DNA of 64,000 bases from an uncultured Bartonella sp. GTDB taxonomy: Bacteria > Pseudomonadota > Alphaproteobacteria > Rhizobiales > Rhizobiaceae. The position numbers and the translations under genes were made by a program. The stretch is taken from positions 394,758-458,757 of the forward strand of contig NZ_CAMLFE010000002.1 of NCBI RefSeq assembly GCF_946479275.1, written 5' to 3'. The notes beneath the pieces were generated by a model. It saw nothing but the letters and a program-made list of their open reading frames with translations, was not told the origin of the DNA and ran no database searches. Below, piece by piece: positions 18,281 to 26,834 of the stretch; position 1 is the first letter of the stretch; each line of letters opens with the position of its first letter.

Positions 18281-18298
18281 TTGTGAGCCGGATCACAA
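18281..18298. promoter_or_regulatory. CRP/FNR-family-like palindromic operator
   Basis: TTGTGAGCCGGATCACAA carries perfect TGTGA-N6-TCACA half-sites, the classic CRP arrangement, in an otherwise AT-rich divergent intergenic region. It lies about 215 nt before the minus-arm start codon and 230 nt before the plus-arm start. The binding protein is unknown. The site differs from the Clr consensus of Sinorhizobium at the inner positions. Confidence 0.5.
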
Positions 18299-18449
18299 CT
18301 GTCAAAAAGTATTTTATATGTTAATTGATGTCGATGATTCGTAAATGTTTCAGATCTGCAATGCGGATAACTGGATAATATATAGCATGTTATATTGGGA
18401 TTTATTTTTCGTTACATTTGAATCAATATGTTTACATGCCATGCCTAGT

Positions 18450-18481
18450 TACGATAACACCTCTGTACGATAACACCTCTG
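18450..18481. repeat. Perfect 16-bp tandem duplication
   Basis: TACGATAACACCTCTG occurs twice without a gap, at 18450-18465 and 18466-18481, about 50 nt before the start codon of the first plus-strand glycosyltransferase. It lies in the probable 5' leader and looks recent because there are no differences. Confidence 0.9.
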
Positions 18482-18527
18482 ATAAAGCATAATGTCTTGC
18501 ACAGCGCCTAAGGAATTAATAAGAAGA

Positions 18528-19469
18528 ATGGTAAAAGTTTCTGTCATAGTACCGGTCTACAATGTTGAAAATTTTATTGAAAAAACATTGTCATCAATTT
18601 GTAATCAAACGTTCTCCGATTTGGAAATAATCTTAATAGATGACGGAAGTAAGGATCAATCCGGCGAAATTTGTGACCAATATGCTAAAAAAGATTCACG
18701 CATCCGCGTTATTCACCAGGAAAATCAAGGCATAACGAAAACCAGAAATACCGGTATCCAACTGGCATCAGGTGATTATCTTTGCTTTGTGGATTCTGAT
18801 GACTGGATTTCAGAAAACTTTATTAGCGTCCTTGTTGCTGCAAGTGATAGAAATAAAGCCGATATTGCTTTTACCAATCATTCAATCGTCAATCATAATC
18901 AGTGTTCTTATAGAGATGACTATCACCAATCTATCTATGCCGAACCTGCTGAAAAAAACGAACTGTTATGCCAAATATTTTTTCCTGCAGTCCATGGGAA
19001 AATTTATCGGCGTTCATCGCTGATGAACCGAGAAATTACGTTTCTGGTGCAAAAGGGGTATAACGGTTTTGCTGAAGACATTCTTTTTAATTTCGAGGCG
19101 CTCAACGGAGCTGAAAAGTTAATTTTTGTTCCTGAGGAATACTATTTTTACAATCGCGATAATCCAAATTCGGTTTGCGCACTCCCAGCCAAACAGGAAG
19201 CCAATAATGATGACCGGATGACTGTATTGACAAAAATTTTTGCAACCGCATCCAAACTGCCTTATCGATTGGATATATCGCCGACATTGAAAAAAATTGC
19301 CGAGCAGCATATCGAATGGGGAAAAGAAGATATGGCCCGCAAATTTATAAAATCGCCGTTTGCCGGGTTGAAAAAGTCCGAGAGAAGTTATCTTTTAGAG
19401 GTAGCAGCTGGAATATTGGGTGAGAAAACCAACTTTGCAAAACGCCTAATCAATTTTTTCCGTCGATAA
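18528..19469 (+). CDS. Family 2 glycosyltransferase
   Basis: A 313-residue GT2 enzyme. VSVIVPVYNVENFIEKTL starts the fold, IDDGS is at residues 37-41, and DSDD at 89-92 supplies the metal-binding aspartates. The later GFAEDILFNFEAL segment carries the acidic catalytic pair. The start at 18528 is preferred over an upstream ATG at 18492 because homologues begin right at the VSVIVPVYN strand and AAGAAG precedes it. It leads a plus-strand operon with the GT32-like gene 13 nt downstream. The product is expected to extend a surface or secreted glycan. Sugar unknown. Confidence 0.87.
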   Translation: MVKVSVIVPVYNVENFIEKTLSSICNQTFSDLEIILIDDGSKDQSGEICDQYAKKDSRIRVIHQENQGITKTRNTGIQLASGDYLCFVDSDDWISENFISVLVAASDRNKADIAFTNHSIVNHNQCSYRDDYHQSIYAEPAEKNELLCQIFFPAVHGKIYRRSSLMNREITFLVQKGYNGFAEDILFNFEALNGAEKLIFVPEEYYFYNRDNPNSVCALPAKQEANNDDRMTVLTKIFATASKLPYRLDISPTLKKIAEQHIEWGKEDMARKFIKSPFAGLKKSERSYLLEVAAGILGEKTNFAKRLINFFRR

Positions 19470-19482
19470 GTTAAGGTGCATA

Positions 19483-20424
19483 ATGAAAAAAACATCACAA
19501 TTGCCCAAGCGTCTTTTCTACGTCTGGTTTGGTGATGATATGCCGGCTGATGTCCATGCCTGTATCCAGACCTGGAAACTTGCCATGCCCGATTATGAGA
19601 TTATCAAAATCGGGGAAAATAAATCCGAATGGTTTGATTTCAGGGCAGCACTCGAACAATGCCAATGGTTGAAAGCTGTATATGAGCGCAAATTATGGGC
19701 CTATGTCTCGGATTATGTGCGACTTAAAGTTTTGTATGATCATGGTGGCATTTATCTTGATACAGATGTAACAGCATCAAAAAGCTTCGATCCCCTTTTA
19801 TCTGCGTCCCTTTTCATGGGGTTTCAATCGCCTATAGAAGTAAATGGTGCCGTTATAGGTAGTATAAAACATCATCCTTTTTTACGTGATATGTTAGATT
19901 ACTATGAAAAAGAAAAAATTTTTTCCAGTAATCGTTATTTACTTCCAGAAATAATTACATACATACTCAAAGATAAATACAAATTGACGACATTCGATAG
20001 CCGAAAAGATCCGAAGATAACAAGATTAACAGGGATTACTATTTATCCTGAAGAAACTTTTTATCCATTTCGATATAGTGAAAAATTTTTCGACAATTGT
20101 ATAACAAAAAATACTTATTCTATACATTGGTGGAAAGCAAGTTGGCATTCTGAAGACGACATCAACTGGCTACAAAACGGACGGTTAACTTATCTTGACG
20201 ACATTGCAAAAGCCCCAAACGAATTTGATATTCCTGTCAATAATAAGGAAGTAAACGCACCGGTTTCACCAAAAGAATCCGGCTGCAAATGGTTATATCA
20301 TATAAAGCGTAGAAAACATGGCGTAAAATATTATATCTTCGGCTTGCCAGTTATTGTCGTGAGAAAACCACACCACAAAGAATATGTTTATCTTTTTAAT
20401 ACAATTCCTCTTTACGGCAAATAA
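19483..20424 (+). CDS. GT32-like glycosyltransferase (DXD sugar-binding type)
   Basis: A 313-residue enzyme of the glycosyltransferase sugar-binding DXD family. It opens with LPKRLFYVWFG, and VSDYVRLKVLYDHGGIYLDTD places the family signature with DTD at residues 93-95. IHWWKASW lies further on. The last 45 residues are basic and hydrophobic and may bind the membrane. Related proteins transfer mannose or galactose-type sugars in capsule and LPS side chains. It is the middle gene of the plus-strand arm, with the next gene starting 2 nt after its stop, so they are cotranscribed. Confidence 0.85.
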   Translation: MKKTSQLPKRLFYVWFGDDMPADVHACIQTWKLAMPDYEIIKIGENKSEWFDFRAALEQCQWLKAVYERKLWAYVSDYVRLKVLYDHGGIYLDTDVTASKSFDPLLSASLFMGFQSPIEVNGAVIGSIKHHPFLRDMLDYYEKEKIFSSNRYLLPEIITYILKDKYKLTTFDSRKDPKITRLTGITIYPEETFYPFRYSEKFFDNCITKNTYSIHWWKASWHSEDDINWLQNGRLTYLDDIAKAPNEFDIPVNNKEVNAPVSPKESGCKWLYHIKRRKHGVKYYIFGLPVIVVRKPHHKEYVYLFNTIPLYGK

Positions 20425-20426
20425 AA

Positions 20427-21398
20427 ATGGCTCCAGCAATATCCGTTATTATACCGGTTTATAACGTTGCTCCATGGTTGCGTGAATGCCTTGATAGCGT
20501 TGTCTCACAATCCTTCAGAGACCTGGAAATCATTATTGTTGATGACGGCAGTACTGATGAAAGTCCTCAGATTATTGCCGAATATGCATCTCAAGATAAA
20601 AGAATTACCGCCATTCGGAAGCAAAATGGTGGTTTGGGCGCTGCAAGAAACACGGCAATCCCTCTCGCAACAGGCGATTACATTGCTTTTCTTGACTCGG
20701 ACGACAAAATTAATCCGGATGCATATAAAAAGCTTTATGAACCGGCTAAAAAATACGATTGCGATATTGTATATTGTCAAACAGCCTATCTTGATGACCA
20801 AACCGGCAATATCACCGAGGAAGACAACCAGACTGCACTTCCATTGTTCAAAAAGTTCAGAGGAACACATCATTCCTTTTCTCTAGAAGAGATCGAGCCT
20901 GAAAATATCTTTTCCTATGATTCATTTGTTGTCGCCTGGAACAAGATCACCAAACGTTCGCTCATTGAAAAAATTAACGCACGTTTTCCTGAGCGTCTTA
21001 TTTTTGAAGATATGCCATTCTATTTCAACACGCTATTGAACGCGAAAACGCTTTCTGTGGTTTGGGACCGGCTGATATATTATCGTATCAACCGGAAAAA
21101 TTCGATTATGAATGCCAGCAACAGACAAGGTGAAATTGTCGAGATTTTGCGGACAATTGCGCGTGAATTGCAAGCTACAAAATTACGTACGGGACACGAT
21201 TACAAAAACGCACTGAGCCCCTTTGCCTATCAAGAACTCTGTTACAAATTCAAACAGATCGACAAGACTAAACTCGGAAGACAGGTTCTTGATCAAATCC
21301 TGACAGTTGACGATAGAAAACGCTTTGAACATGAAATGCTTCATAAAACATCTTTTATTTCGAAATTGATGTCGCGGCTGTCGAAGCCCAAGAAGTAA
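20427..21398 (+). CDS. Family 2 glycosyltransferase
   Basis: A 323-residue GT2 enzyme, similar in layout to the first gene of this arm. ISVIIPVYNVAPWLRECL starts the fold, VDDGS is at residues 38-42 and DSDD at 90-93. FEDMPFYFNTLL carries the acidic catalytic pair. The C-terminus is lysine-rich. It is the last gene of the plus-strand glycan arm. The two GT2 genes in this arm probably arose by duplication or joint acquisition, but they differ widely in sequence. Confidence 0.88.
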   Translation: MAPAISVIIPVYNVAPWLRECLDSVVSQSFRDLEIIIVDDGSTDESPQIIAEYASQDKRITAIRKQNGGLGAARNTAIPLATGDYIAFLDSDDKINPDAYKKLYEPAKKYDCDIVYCQTAYLDDQTGNITEEDNQTALPLFKKFRGTHHSFSLEEIEPENIFSYDSFVVAWNKITKRSLIEKINARFPERLIFEDMPFYFNTLLNAKTLSVVWDRLIYYRINRKNSIMNASNRQGEIVEILRTIARELQATKLRTGHDYKNALSPFAYQELCYKFKQIDKTKLGRQVLDQILTVDDRKRFEHEMLHKTSFISKLMSRLSKPKK

Positions 21399-21490
21399 GA
21401 ACTTTCCACTAACGGTCGAAATTCGTGCATAGTTCTTATTGATAAACCGCAATCGGGTTCATTTCTATTTCAATAAATAATTAAATTTCT

Positions 21491-22048
21491 TCATTCAAAA
21501 GAAGAAGACCGACGGTCAAGCTGCCAATGCTCTTCGACAAGATAAGGTCCGCCGCCAATCGATTCATGCGAAGACATCATCACAAAGCGGTTGACCGGAA
21601 AATACCCCGTTTCAAAATGTCCATGTGAAGAAAGGTAGTGTAATAAATCATCAAGCTTCACCTGTTTGAGGCGCGCAACTGTCACATGCGGAATGTATTT
21701 TCCTTTATCCGATTTAAGGCCAAGTCTTTTGGCTATACGATCAATGTCACTTTGCAAGAGCAACAGTTCCTGGCATGGTTCTACGCTTGCATAAATCGAA
21801 TGCGGTGTTTTTGAACCGAAGACATCAATGCCTTTGAGGCGCAAATTGAAAGACTTTCTTTCAATGTAATCAAGTGCGTGAACGAGTTCGTCAGCCATCT
21901 CATTACTCATGTCACCAAAGAAGTGAAGGGTGATATGATAATCCGCGACTTCAATGAAACGCGCACCAGGTAAACCGCCTCGCAACAGTGACAAGGACAA
22001 TGCGGCATCATGCGGCACTTCCAATGCGGCAAAAAGTCGGGGCATCAT
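21491..22048 (-). CDS. thpR: RNA 2',3'-cyclic phosphodiesterase (2H family)
   Basis: A 185-residue member of the 2H phosphoesterase superfamily. The two catalytic HxTx motifs are HITL at residues 38-41 and HVTV at 121-124, with the usual spacing. It opens 2',3'-cyclic phosphate ends of RNA and was first named 2'-5' RNA ligase. It is cytoplasmic with no signal peptide. A second ATG directly follows the first, so the true start may be one codon later. It follows tamB on the same strand after 91 nt. Confidence 0.92.
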   Translation of the reverse strand: MMPRLFAALEVPHDAALSLSLLRGGLPGARFIEVADYHITLHFFGDMSNEMADELVHALDYIERKSFNLRLKGIDVFGSKTPHSIYASVEPCQELLLLQSDIDRIAKRLGLKSDKGKYIPHVTVARLKQVKLDDLLHYLSSHGHFETGYFPVNRFVMMSSHESIGGGPYLVEEHWQLDRRSSSFE

Positions 22049-22095
22049 TAATCCTCAGAATTGCTATTGCTTACGAATTGACGTTTAAAATCAAC

Positions 22096-22125
22096 CAAAC
22101 GCCAGAAGGCCACTTCCGGCAAAAA
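22096..22125 (-). terminator. Possible terminator after tamB
   Basis: On the minus strand GCCGGAAG and CTTCTGGC pair, with one G-T, around a TGGC loop. The following GTTTGGTTGATTTT is only moderately T-rich, so termination may be partial and thpR could be read through. Confidence 0.35.
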
Positions 22126-22139
22126 CAATATTCTTCGTT

Positions 22140-25100
22140 CTAATAATCTTTTTCATAGAAAACACCAACACTTGAATCGCCTTGTGCACCAAGTGCGCCT
22201 TTGGCTTTCAAGTTTTTGGAAATATCCAGATTGACTGTGCCTTTTGTGTTGCCACCGGAACCGGCTTCGACCCCGAGATAAATATTATCGCGAATATAGC
22301 GACCGGCTTTAACACCGGTATTTCCTTGTTTATCAGTCACAACGTCAAGATCATCAAGACCGGTAGTCGACCGTAAGGAACCGAGAAGCGACGTATTGGT
22401 AACACCGGCAAGTTCCGCAGCAGCAGACGCAAGTTGCGCAATCTGGAAGGGTGACAGTTCGCTGATGGAACGATTGAAAATCAAACGGGCAAGAACTTCG
22501 TCCTGAGGCAAGACTGGAACAGAGGTAAATGAAACACTCAATGCATTAATTGCACCGCTAACGGTTACCGTTACTGTAATATCGCTTCCTTGTGTCGTCG
22601 CAACAAAATTGACTTCAGGATTGAGATTGCCAACAAGTGTCACCGTTCCTTCGGTAAAGGTAAGCCTTTGTGAAAGAATTTCAAATCGGCCCCGCAACAT
22701 TTGGAAACCGCCGACAGGATGAATTTCGTTCACCGGCCCGAACAAACCGATTTCGCCGCCTAATTCGACATCAAGCCCCATACCACGAACAAAAATCTGG
22801 TTTGGTGCACGGATATGCAGTTTTAGCTGAACGACAGAAGGTTTTGCAGGAGCGGTTGCAACTTTGTTTTTGCCGGTAGCGATTTTCGCCCGCTCAAGAG
22901 TTGTTTCGATATCTTTTGTGAGGTTTTTATGTTTGACATCGATAAGAGCAGCCCCTCCGAAACGATCCGGAACGGTAATTTCTGCCTTTTCGATTGTCAG
23001 ATCACCGCCAATCACCGGATTATTCAATAGCCCACCCGTCACTGTTAAAGAGCCATCAACGGTGGCAACAACCATTTCCCCGTCGCTATAACGTGTGTGA
23101 TTGAGGCGAACAGTCATATCAGCCGGCATACCTGCCGCAAAATCTGTCGAGATGGAGCCACTTGCAACAATTGTGCCGCCAGCAGATGATGAAGCGTTGG
23201 CGCGGTTGAGCACAATGCGCTCACCACTCAAACCGGCATCAACCACAATATTGTTCAGGCGCAAATTGCTTTGCGGGTCAATAAAAGTACCATTTGCAAG
23301 AGCAAAATGACCACTAAGCTCTGGTTTTGTGAAGGACCCTTTAACGGTTGCATCAACATTTGCCGAGCCGGAAACTTGGCTACCACGTTCGGCAAGAAAC
23401 TGGTTGGCGATCCCCATAGGAGCAGCACCCTTGACATGCAGATCAATACCTTCGCCTTTTAACGGAATGCGGCCATTTGCCGACATATTAAGCCCTTGTG
23501 GCCCGTTGGCATTGAATTGCTCAAGATTAAGAACATTATTGTCATAATGACCCTCAGCATTCAAACTGATTGGCGTAAGGCCATTTTTTGCCAATAGATC
23601 GGCTCTCAAGCCCTGACCTGAAAGATTGAATGTTGCCGTCGGAGCTTTCAATTGTCCGCCAATATGGGCGTGACCGGTAACAGTTCCACCAAGATTCTGG
23701 TTAGCGACAAAACCATTCGCCAGAGCGATAGCTGAGTTTTTCAAATTGACATCAAGATCAAGATTTCCTGCATCCAGCGGAACTTTGCCATTGGCTTCAA
23801 CATCAAGACCGGAACCGGCAAGCCTTGTATCAATATTGACCGATTTACCATTGGTTCTCCCTTTGGCATCAAGTGCAAATGGTGCGATCTTTTTGTCTTT
23901 TAAAAGGCCGATAGATAAACCTTCGCCTTTAACATCAAAAGCGATATCAGGTTTATCCGGCGTTCCTTTTATGTCCGCATTGCCGGTTAATGTGCCGGTT
24001 GCATGAAGATCCGGTTTTATCAAATCGGCGAGTGAAACAGGCAAATGGTCCATTTGCAACTCTAAATCTAGTTTCGACCCGCCATCGCCTTTAATCGAAA
24101 ATTTCCCGCCATTGACGTCCAATGTCAGAGGAGAAATCCGATAACTATCATCAAAAAGAATGATTGATGCCGGATTTATAAGCTTTGCATGCAATGTATC
24201 CTGCGCAACATTCAAGGAATCCAGCGCGACGGTTAGCCGCCGATTATCTCCTTGCCCGTTTTCTCCGTTAGCTTCGTTTGCCGCAGGGTAGATGAAGCGA
24301 CCGGCAAGATCGGCCTTGATATTATTCTGGACATCGGCAGAAATCTGGAAAGCGGTTTTCCCATCCATATCTTTTGCGGTCGCTTTTATCGTATTGACGA
24401 CAAAATTGGCAGCGCGAATATCGGAAGCATTGACAAAACCATTGACACGGAAAGCACCTTTCGGGTCATCCAGCGTCAAATTCATGTCAAGGCTTTCAAC
24501 ATGATTTTCGCCAAAAACCAGCTTATCAATATGGGCTTTCAGACGACCGCTCTGTTTTCCTTCATTTTCACTTAAATTAAAGTCACCCGTCATACTGCCA
24601 TGACCGTCGGTGAGTAAAAGCGCGCTCAATGTTGAAATATCGCTTGCATCAATATGGATATTGCCGTCAATCAGCCCTTCCAGATTTTGCTTCAGATTGC
24701 CGCTCACATGGGTTTCGCCGACAAGAATGTCGAGATTGTTCAGAGTTTTGAACTGGTCATTATCGGAAAAACTTCCGCTTAGTTTGAGTTTTTCACCGCC
24801 AAAAAAGCCGGTACCGTCTACAGAACCGCTCAAATAGGTCGCAATCGGTGAAGTATTGTCGAGAACGGCGTTGGCAAAAATTGCCGTATCCTGCATTTTC
24901 TGTCCCGACAAAGTTGCTTCATTTATCTTTGCTCCAAGACTTAAAGCAACAAGACGATTATGGCCACGGGCGGCGCCCTGCAACTGAACAGCTCCATGCA
25001 TACGGGAATTGACGAGATTAAGATCGAAAAGTGCAAGCTGATAGTCCATATCGGCTTCGTCACTCGAGAAACTGCCATTGGTTTCGAGCTTGATATGGTC

Positions 25101-26834
25101 GTTACCGATCAACAGGTCACGCGTTGTGATCCCGTTTTCGTCGCGTTTTATTCCGCCTGATAATCTGACATTGCCAGCCAACAAACGATCCAGCGTCTCA
25201 TTACCGGTTTTCAAAGCCACAGTTTTTCCCGAAAGGTCAAGATCGAAAGAACCTCCAACAAGGCCGATTAAGCCATTTGCCTCAATATCAGCTGCACCGG
25301 AAAGCGGTTTTCCGCTCAACATCGCCAAAGGTTCCAATGTATCGGCTTGAATACCGAGATTTCCCTTGAATTGAAACTTCTCGATCTGCCCTTTCAGCCA
25401 TAAAGTGAGCCCGTTAGCGGAAAGATTGACAGTGCGTATAGTAACCGGCTGATGGGCAAGAATATCGGCATCGACTTTCAAATTGACCGATTTTCCCAAG
25501 GCATCCGAAATCCTGCTCTTCGGCGTTGCCATGCCGTTAATAGTACCGGTAATCTGCACCCCGACATGACGATTATTGACGTCATCCAGATTTTCCTCGT
25601 CCCCGCCCATATCGACAGTTATATCGTGGGCAATGAAATTCTCGTTTGCAAAATTATTGACGATAAATTGGCCGTTCCACATCGGGCTATCATTGCGTCC
25701 ATAATCGATATTAAGCGCGATATCGTCAGCACGCGTATTACCGCCTGCAACCGGCAAAATAAGCGAACCGCCTGTTTGAGCTTTGACCGATGCTTTTACC
25801 GCCAAACGGCGTAAAAAACCGTCTGACAATGTTTCTGCATTCGCAGCTATATGAACACCATCACCATTGATCGAAAATTTGTCCAGTCGAAAGCCGCCGC
25901 CCTTTTTCAGCAAAGCTGCCAGTTCAAGCTCCGTTTTTGCTCCGAAAAATGCCCGATATTCGTCCGGCATCAATAGCACAATCGGCCCCGAAAGATTGAC
26001 GGTGATCGATTTTCCAATCTCTGTGCCCTGAAGCTTGAATTTGCCATTCAATACCGGATCGGCACCGGCCTTCATCGCAAGGCCAAGTTCAAAATTATCA
26101 AGTGGTCCTTCGCCTTTGGCAATTAAATCAACAGAGGGGCGATTTTTTATTGTCAAAAGATTGGCAACAATGCCGTTTTCCGGTTCCGAGACTTCGATAT
26201 CGATTTTTGCCTTATTGGTGCTGTTTGAAATATCGGCCAATACATCGAAATCGCCAGCTTTATCCAACCGTTTCATGACAAGTCGCGCTGCAAGATCACC
26301 ATCGGCAAGGGTTAGACTGCCATTCAACGATACTTCGGAAGGAAGGCCGAAAAGCGCCTCTCCAAACGCAACTTTCTTTACATTAAGTGATTTTATGCTG
26401 ATAGCAACGGGCAAATCAGGTATCGAGAACCCGTTCGATTGAGGCGTGGGAGCAGAGCTATCCGGTAGAGGTTTTCTTAAAACATCAATCCTTTCGGCAG
26501 ACAATTCGTTAATCGAAACCTGACCTCGCAATAGTGCCAAACGATTCCAGTCAAGCTTGGCATTGGTGATTTTGAGCCAGACACCTTGTCGATCGGCAAT
26601 CGTAATCGAGCCGATCGTGGCATTCGACGATAGAGCCCCTTCAATGCCGGTAAAACGGATTTGCCGGTTGGGTGAGGAAATTTTGCTTTCAATGAATGAC
26701 AAAACCCATGACTTTTCAGCCGCAGCCGCATCGTGATCGGCGGGCAAAGAAGTCTCGGCAAAACTCGCTGTCAAGCCTGTAAAAATCAGGAACAACGCGG
26801 TCATAAAAGCTGAAAGTGAAAATTTTTTCATCAT
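22140..26834 (-). CDS. tamB: Translocation and assembly module protein TamB
   Basis: A 1564-residue inner-membrane-anchored periplasmic protein. An N-terminal hydrophobic signal anchor lies at about residues 6-25. A very long series of beta-rich repeats with recurring LDV and NG phrases follows. The conserved C-terminal TamB domain contains GFQMLRGRFEILSQRLTFTEG and ends GDSSVGVFYEKDY. TamB bridges the periplasm to TamA and helps outer-membrane protein insertion and lipid transport. Its ATG overlaps the tamA stop as TGATG, so the two are translationally coupled. Length is normal for alphaproteobacterial TamB. Confidence 0.95.
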   Translation of the reverse strand: MMKKFSLSAFMTALFLIFTGLTASFAETSLPADHDAAAAEKSWVLSFIESKISSPNRQIRFTGIEGALSSNATIGSITIADRQGVWLKITNAKLDWNRLALLRGQVSINELSAERIDVLRKPLPDSSAPTPQSNGFSIPDLPVAISIKSLNVKKVAFGEALFGLPSEVSLNGSLTLADGDLAARLVMKRLDKAGDFDVLADISNSTNKAKIDIEVSEPENGIVANLLTIKNRPSVDLIAKGEGPLDNFELGLAMKAGADPVLNGKFKLQGTEIGKSITVNLSGPIVLLMPDEYRAFFGAKTELELAALLKKGGGFRLDKFSINGDGVHIAANAETLSDGFLRRLAVKASVKAQTGGSLILPVAGGNTRADDIALNIDYGRNDSPMWNGQFIVNNFANENFIAHDITVDMGGDEENLDDVNNRHVGVQITGTINGMATPKSRISDALGKSVNLKVDADILAHQPVTIRTVNLSANGLTLWLKGQIEKFQFKGNLGIQADTLEPLAMLSGKPLSGAADIEANGLIGLVGGSFDLDLSGKTVALKTGNETLDRLLAGNVRLSGGIKRDENGITTRDLLIGNDHIKLETNGSFSSDEADMDYQLALFDLNLVNSRMHGAVQLQGAARGHNRLVALSLGAKINEATLSGQKMQDTAIFANAVLDNTSPIATYLSGSVDGTGFFGGEKLKLSGSFSDNDQFKTLNNLDILVGETHVSGNLKQNLEGLIDGNIHIDASDISTLSALLLTDGHGSMTGDFNLSENEGKQSGRLKAHIDKLVFGENHVESLDMNLTLDDPKGAFRVNGFVNASDIRAANFVVNTIKATAKDMDGKTAFQISADVQNNIKADLAGRFIYPAANEANGENGQGDNRRLTVALDSLNVAQDTLHAKLINPASIILFDDSYRISPLTLDVNGGKFSIKGDGGSKLDLELQMDHLPVSLADLIKPDLHATGTLTGNADIKGTPDKPDIAFDVKGEGLSIGLLKDKKIAPFALDAKGRTNGKSVNIDTRLAGSGLDVEANGKVPLDAGNLDLDVNLKNSAIALANGFVANQNLGGTVTGHAHIGGQLKAPTATFNLSGQGLRADLLAKNGLTPISLNAEGHYDNNVLNLEQFNANGPQGLNMSANGRIPLKGEGIDLHVKGAAPMGIANQFLAERGSQVSGSANVDATVKGSFTKPELSGHFALANGTFIDPQSNLRLNNIVVDAGLSGERIVLNRANASSSAGGTIVASGSISTDFAAGMPADMTVRLNHTRYSDGEMVVATVDGSLTVTGGLLNNPVIGGDLTIEKAEITVPDRFGGAALIDVKHKNLTKDIETTLERAKIATGKNKVATAPAKPSVVQLKLHIRAPNQIFVRGMGLDVELGGEIGLFGPVNEIHPVGGFQMLRGRFEILSQRLTFTEGTVTLVGNLNPEVNFVATTQGSDITVTVTVSGAINALSVSFTSVPVLPQDEVLARLIFNRSISELSPFQIAQLASAAAELAGVTNTSLLGSLRSTTGLDDLDVVTDKQGNTGVKAGRYIRDNIYLGVEAGSGGNTKGTVNLDISKNLKAKGALGAQGDSSVGVFYEKDY

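Larger units (their letters stand above)
18066..18527. other. Divergent control region of the glycan island
   Basis: This AT-rich gap separates the two divergent glycosyltransferase arms and has no protein-coding character. It contains a perfect CRP-like palindrome at 18281-18298 and a perfect 16-bp tandem duplication at 18450-18481. Both arms must be transcribed from here, so these are candidate control elements. Confidence 0.6.
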
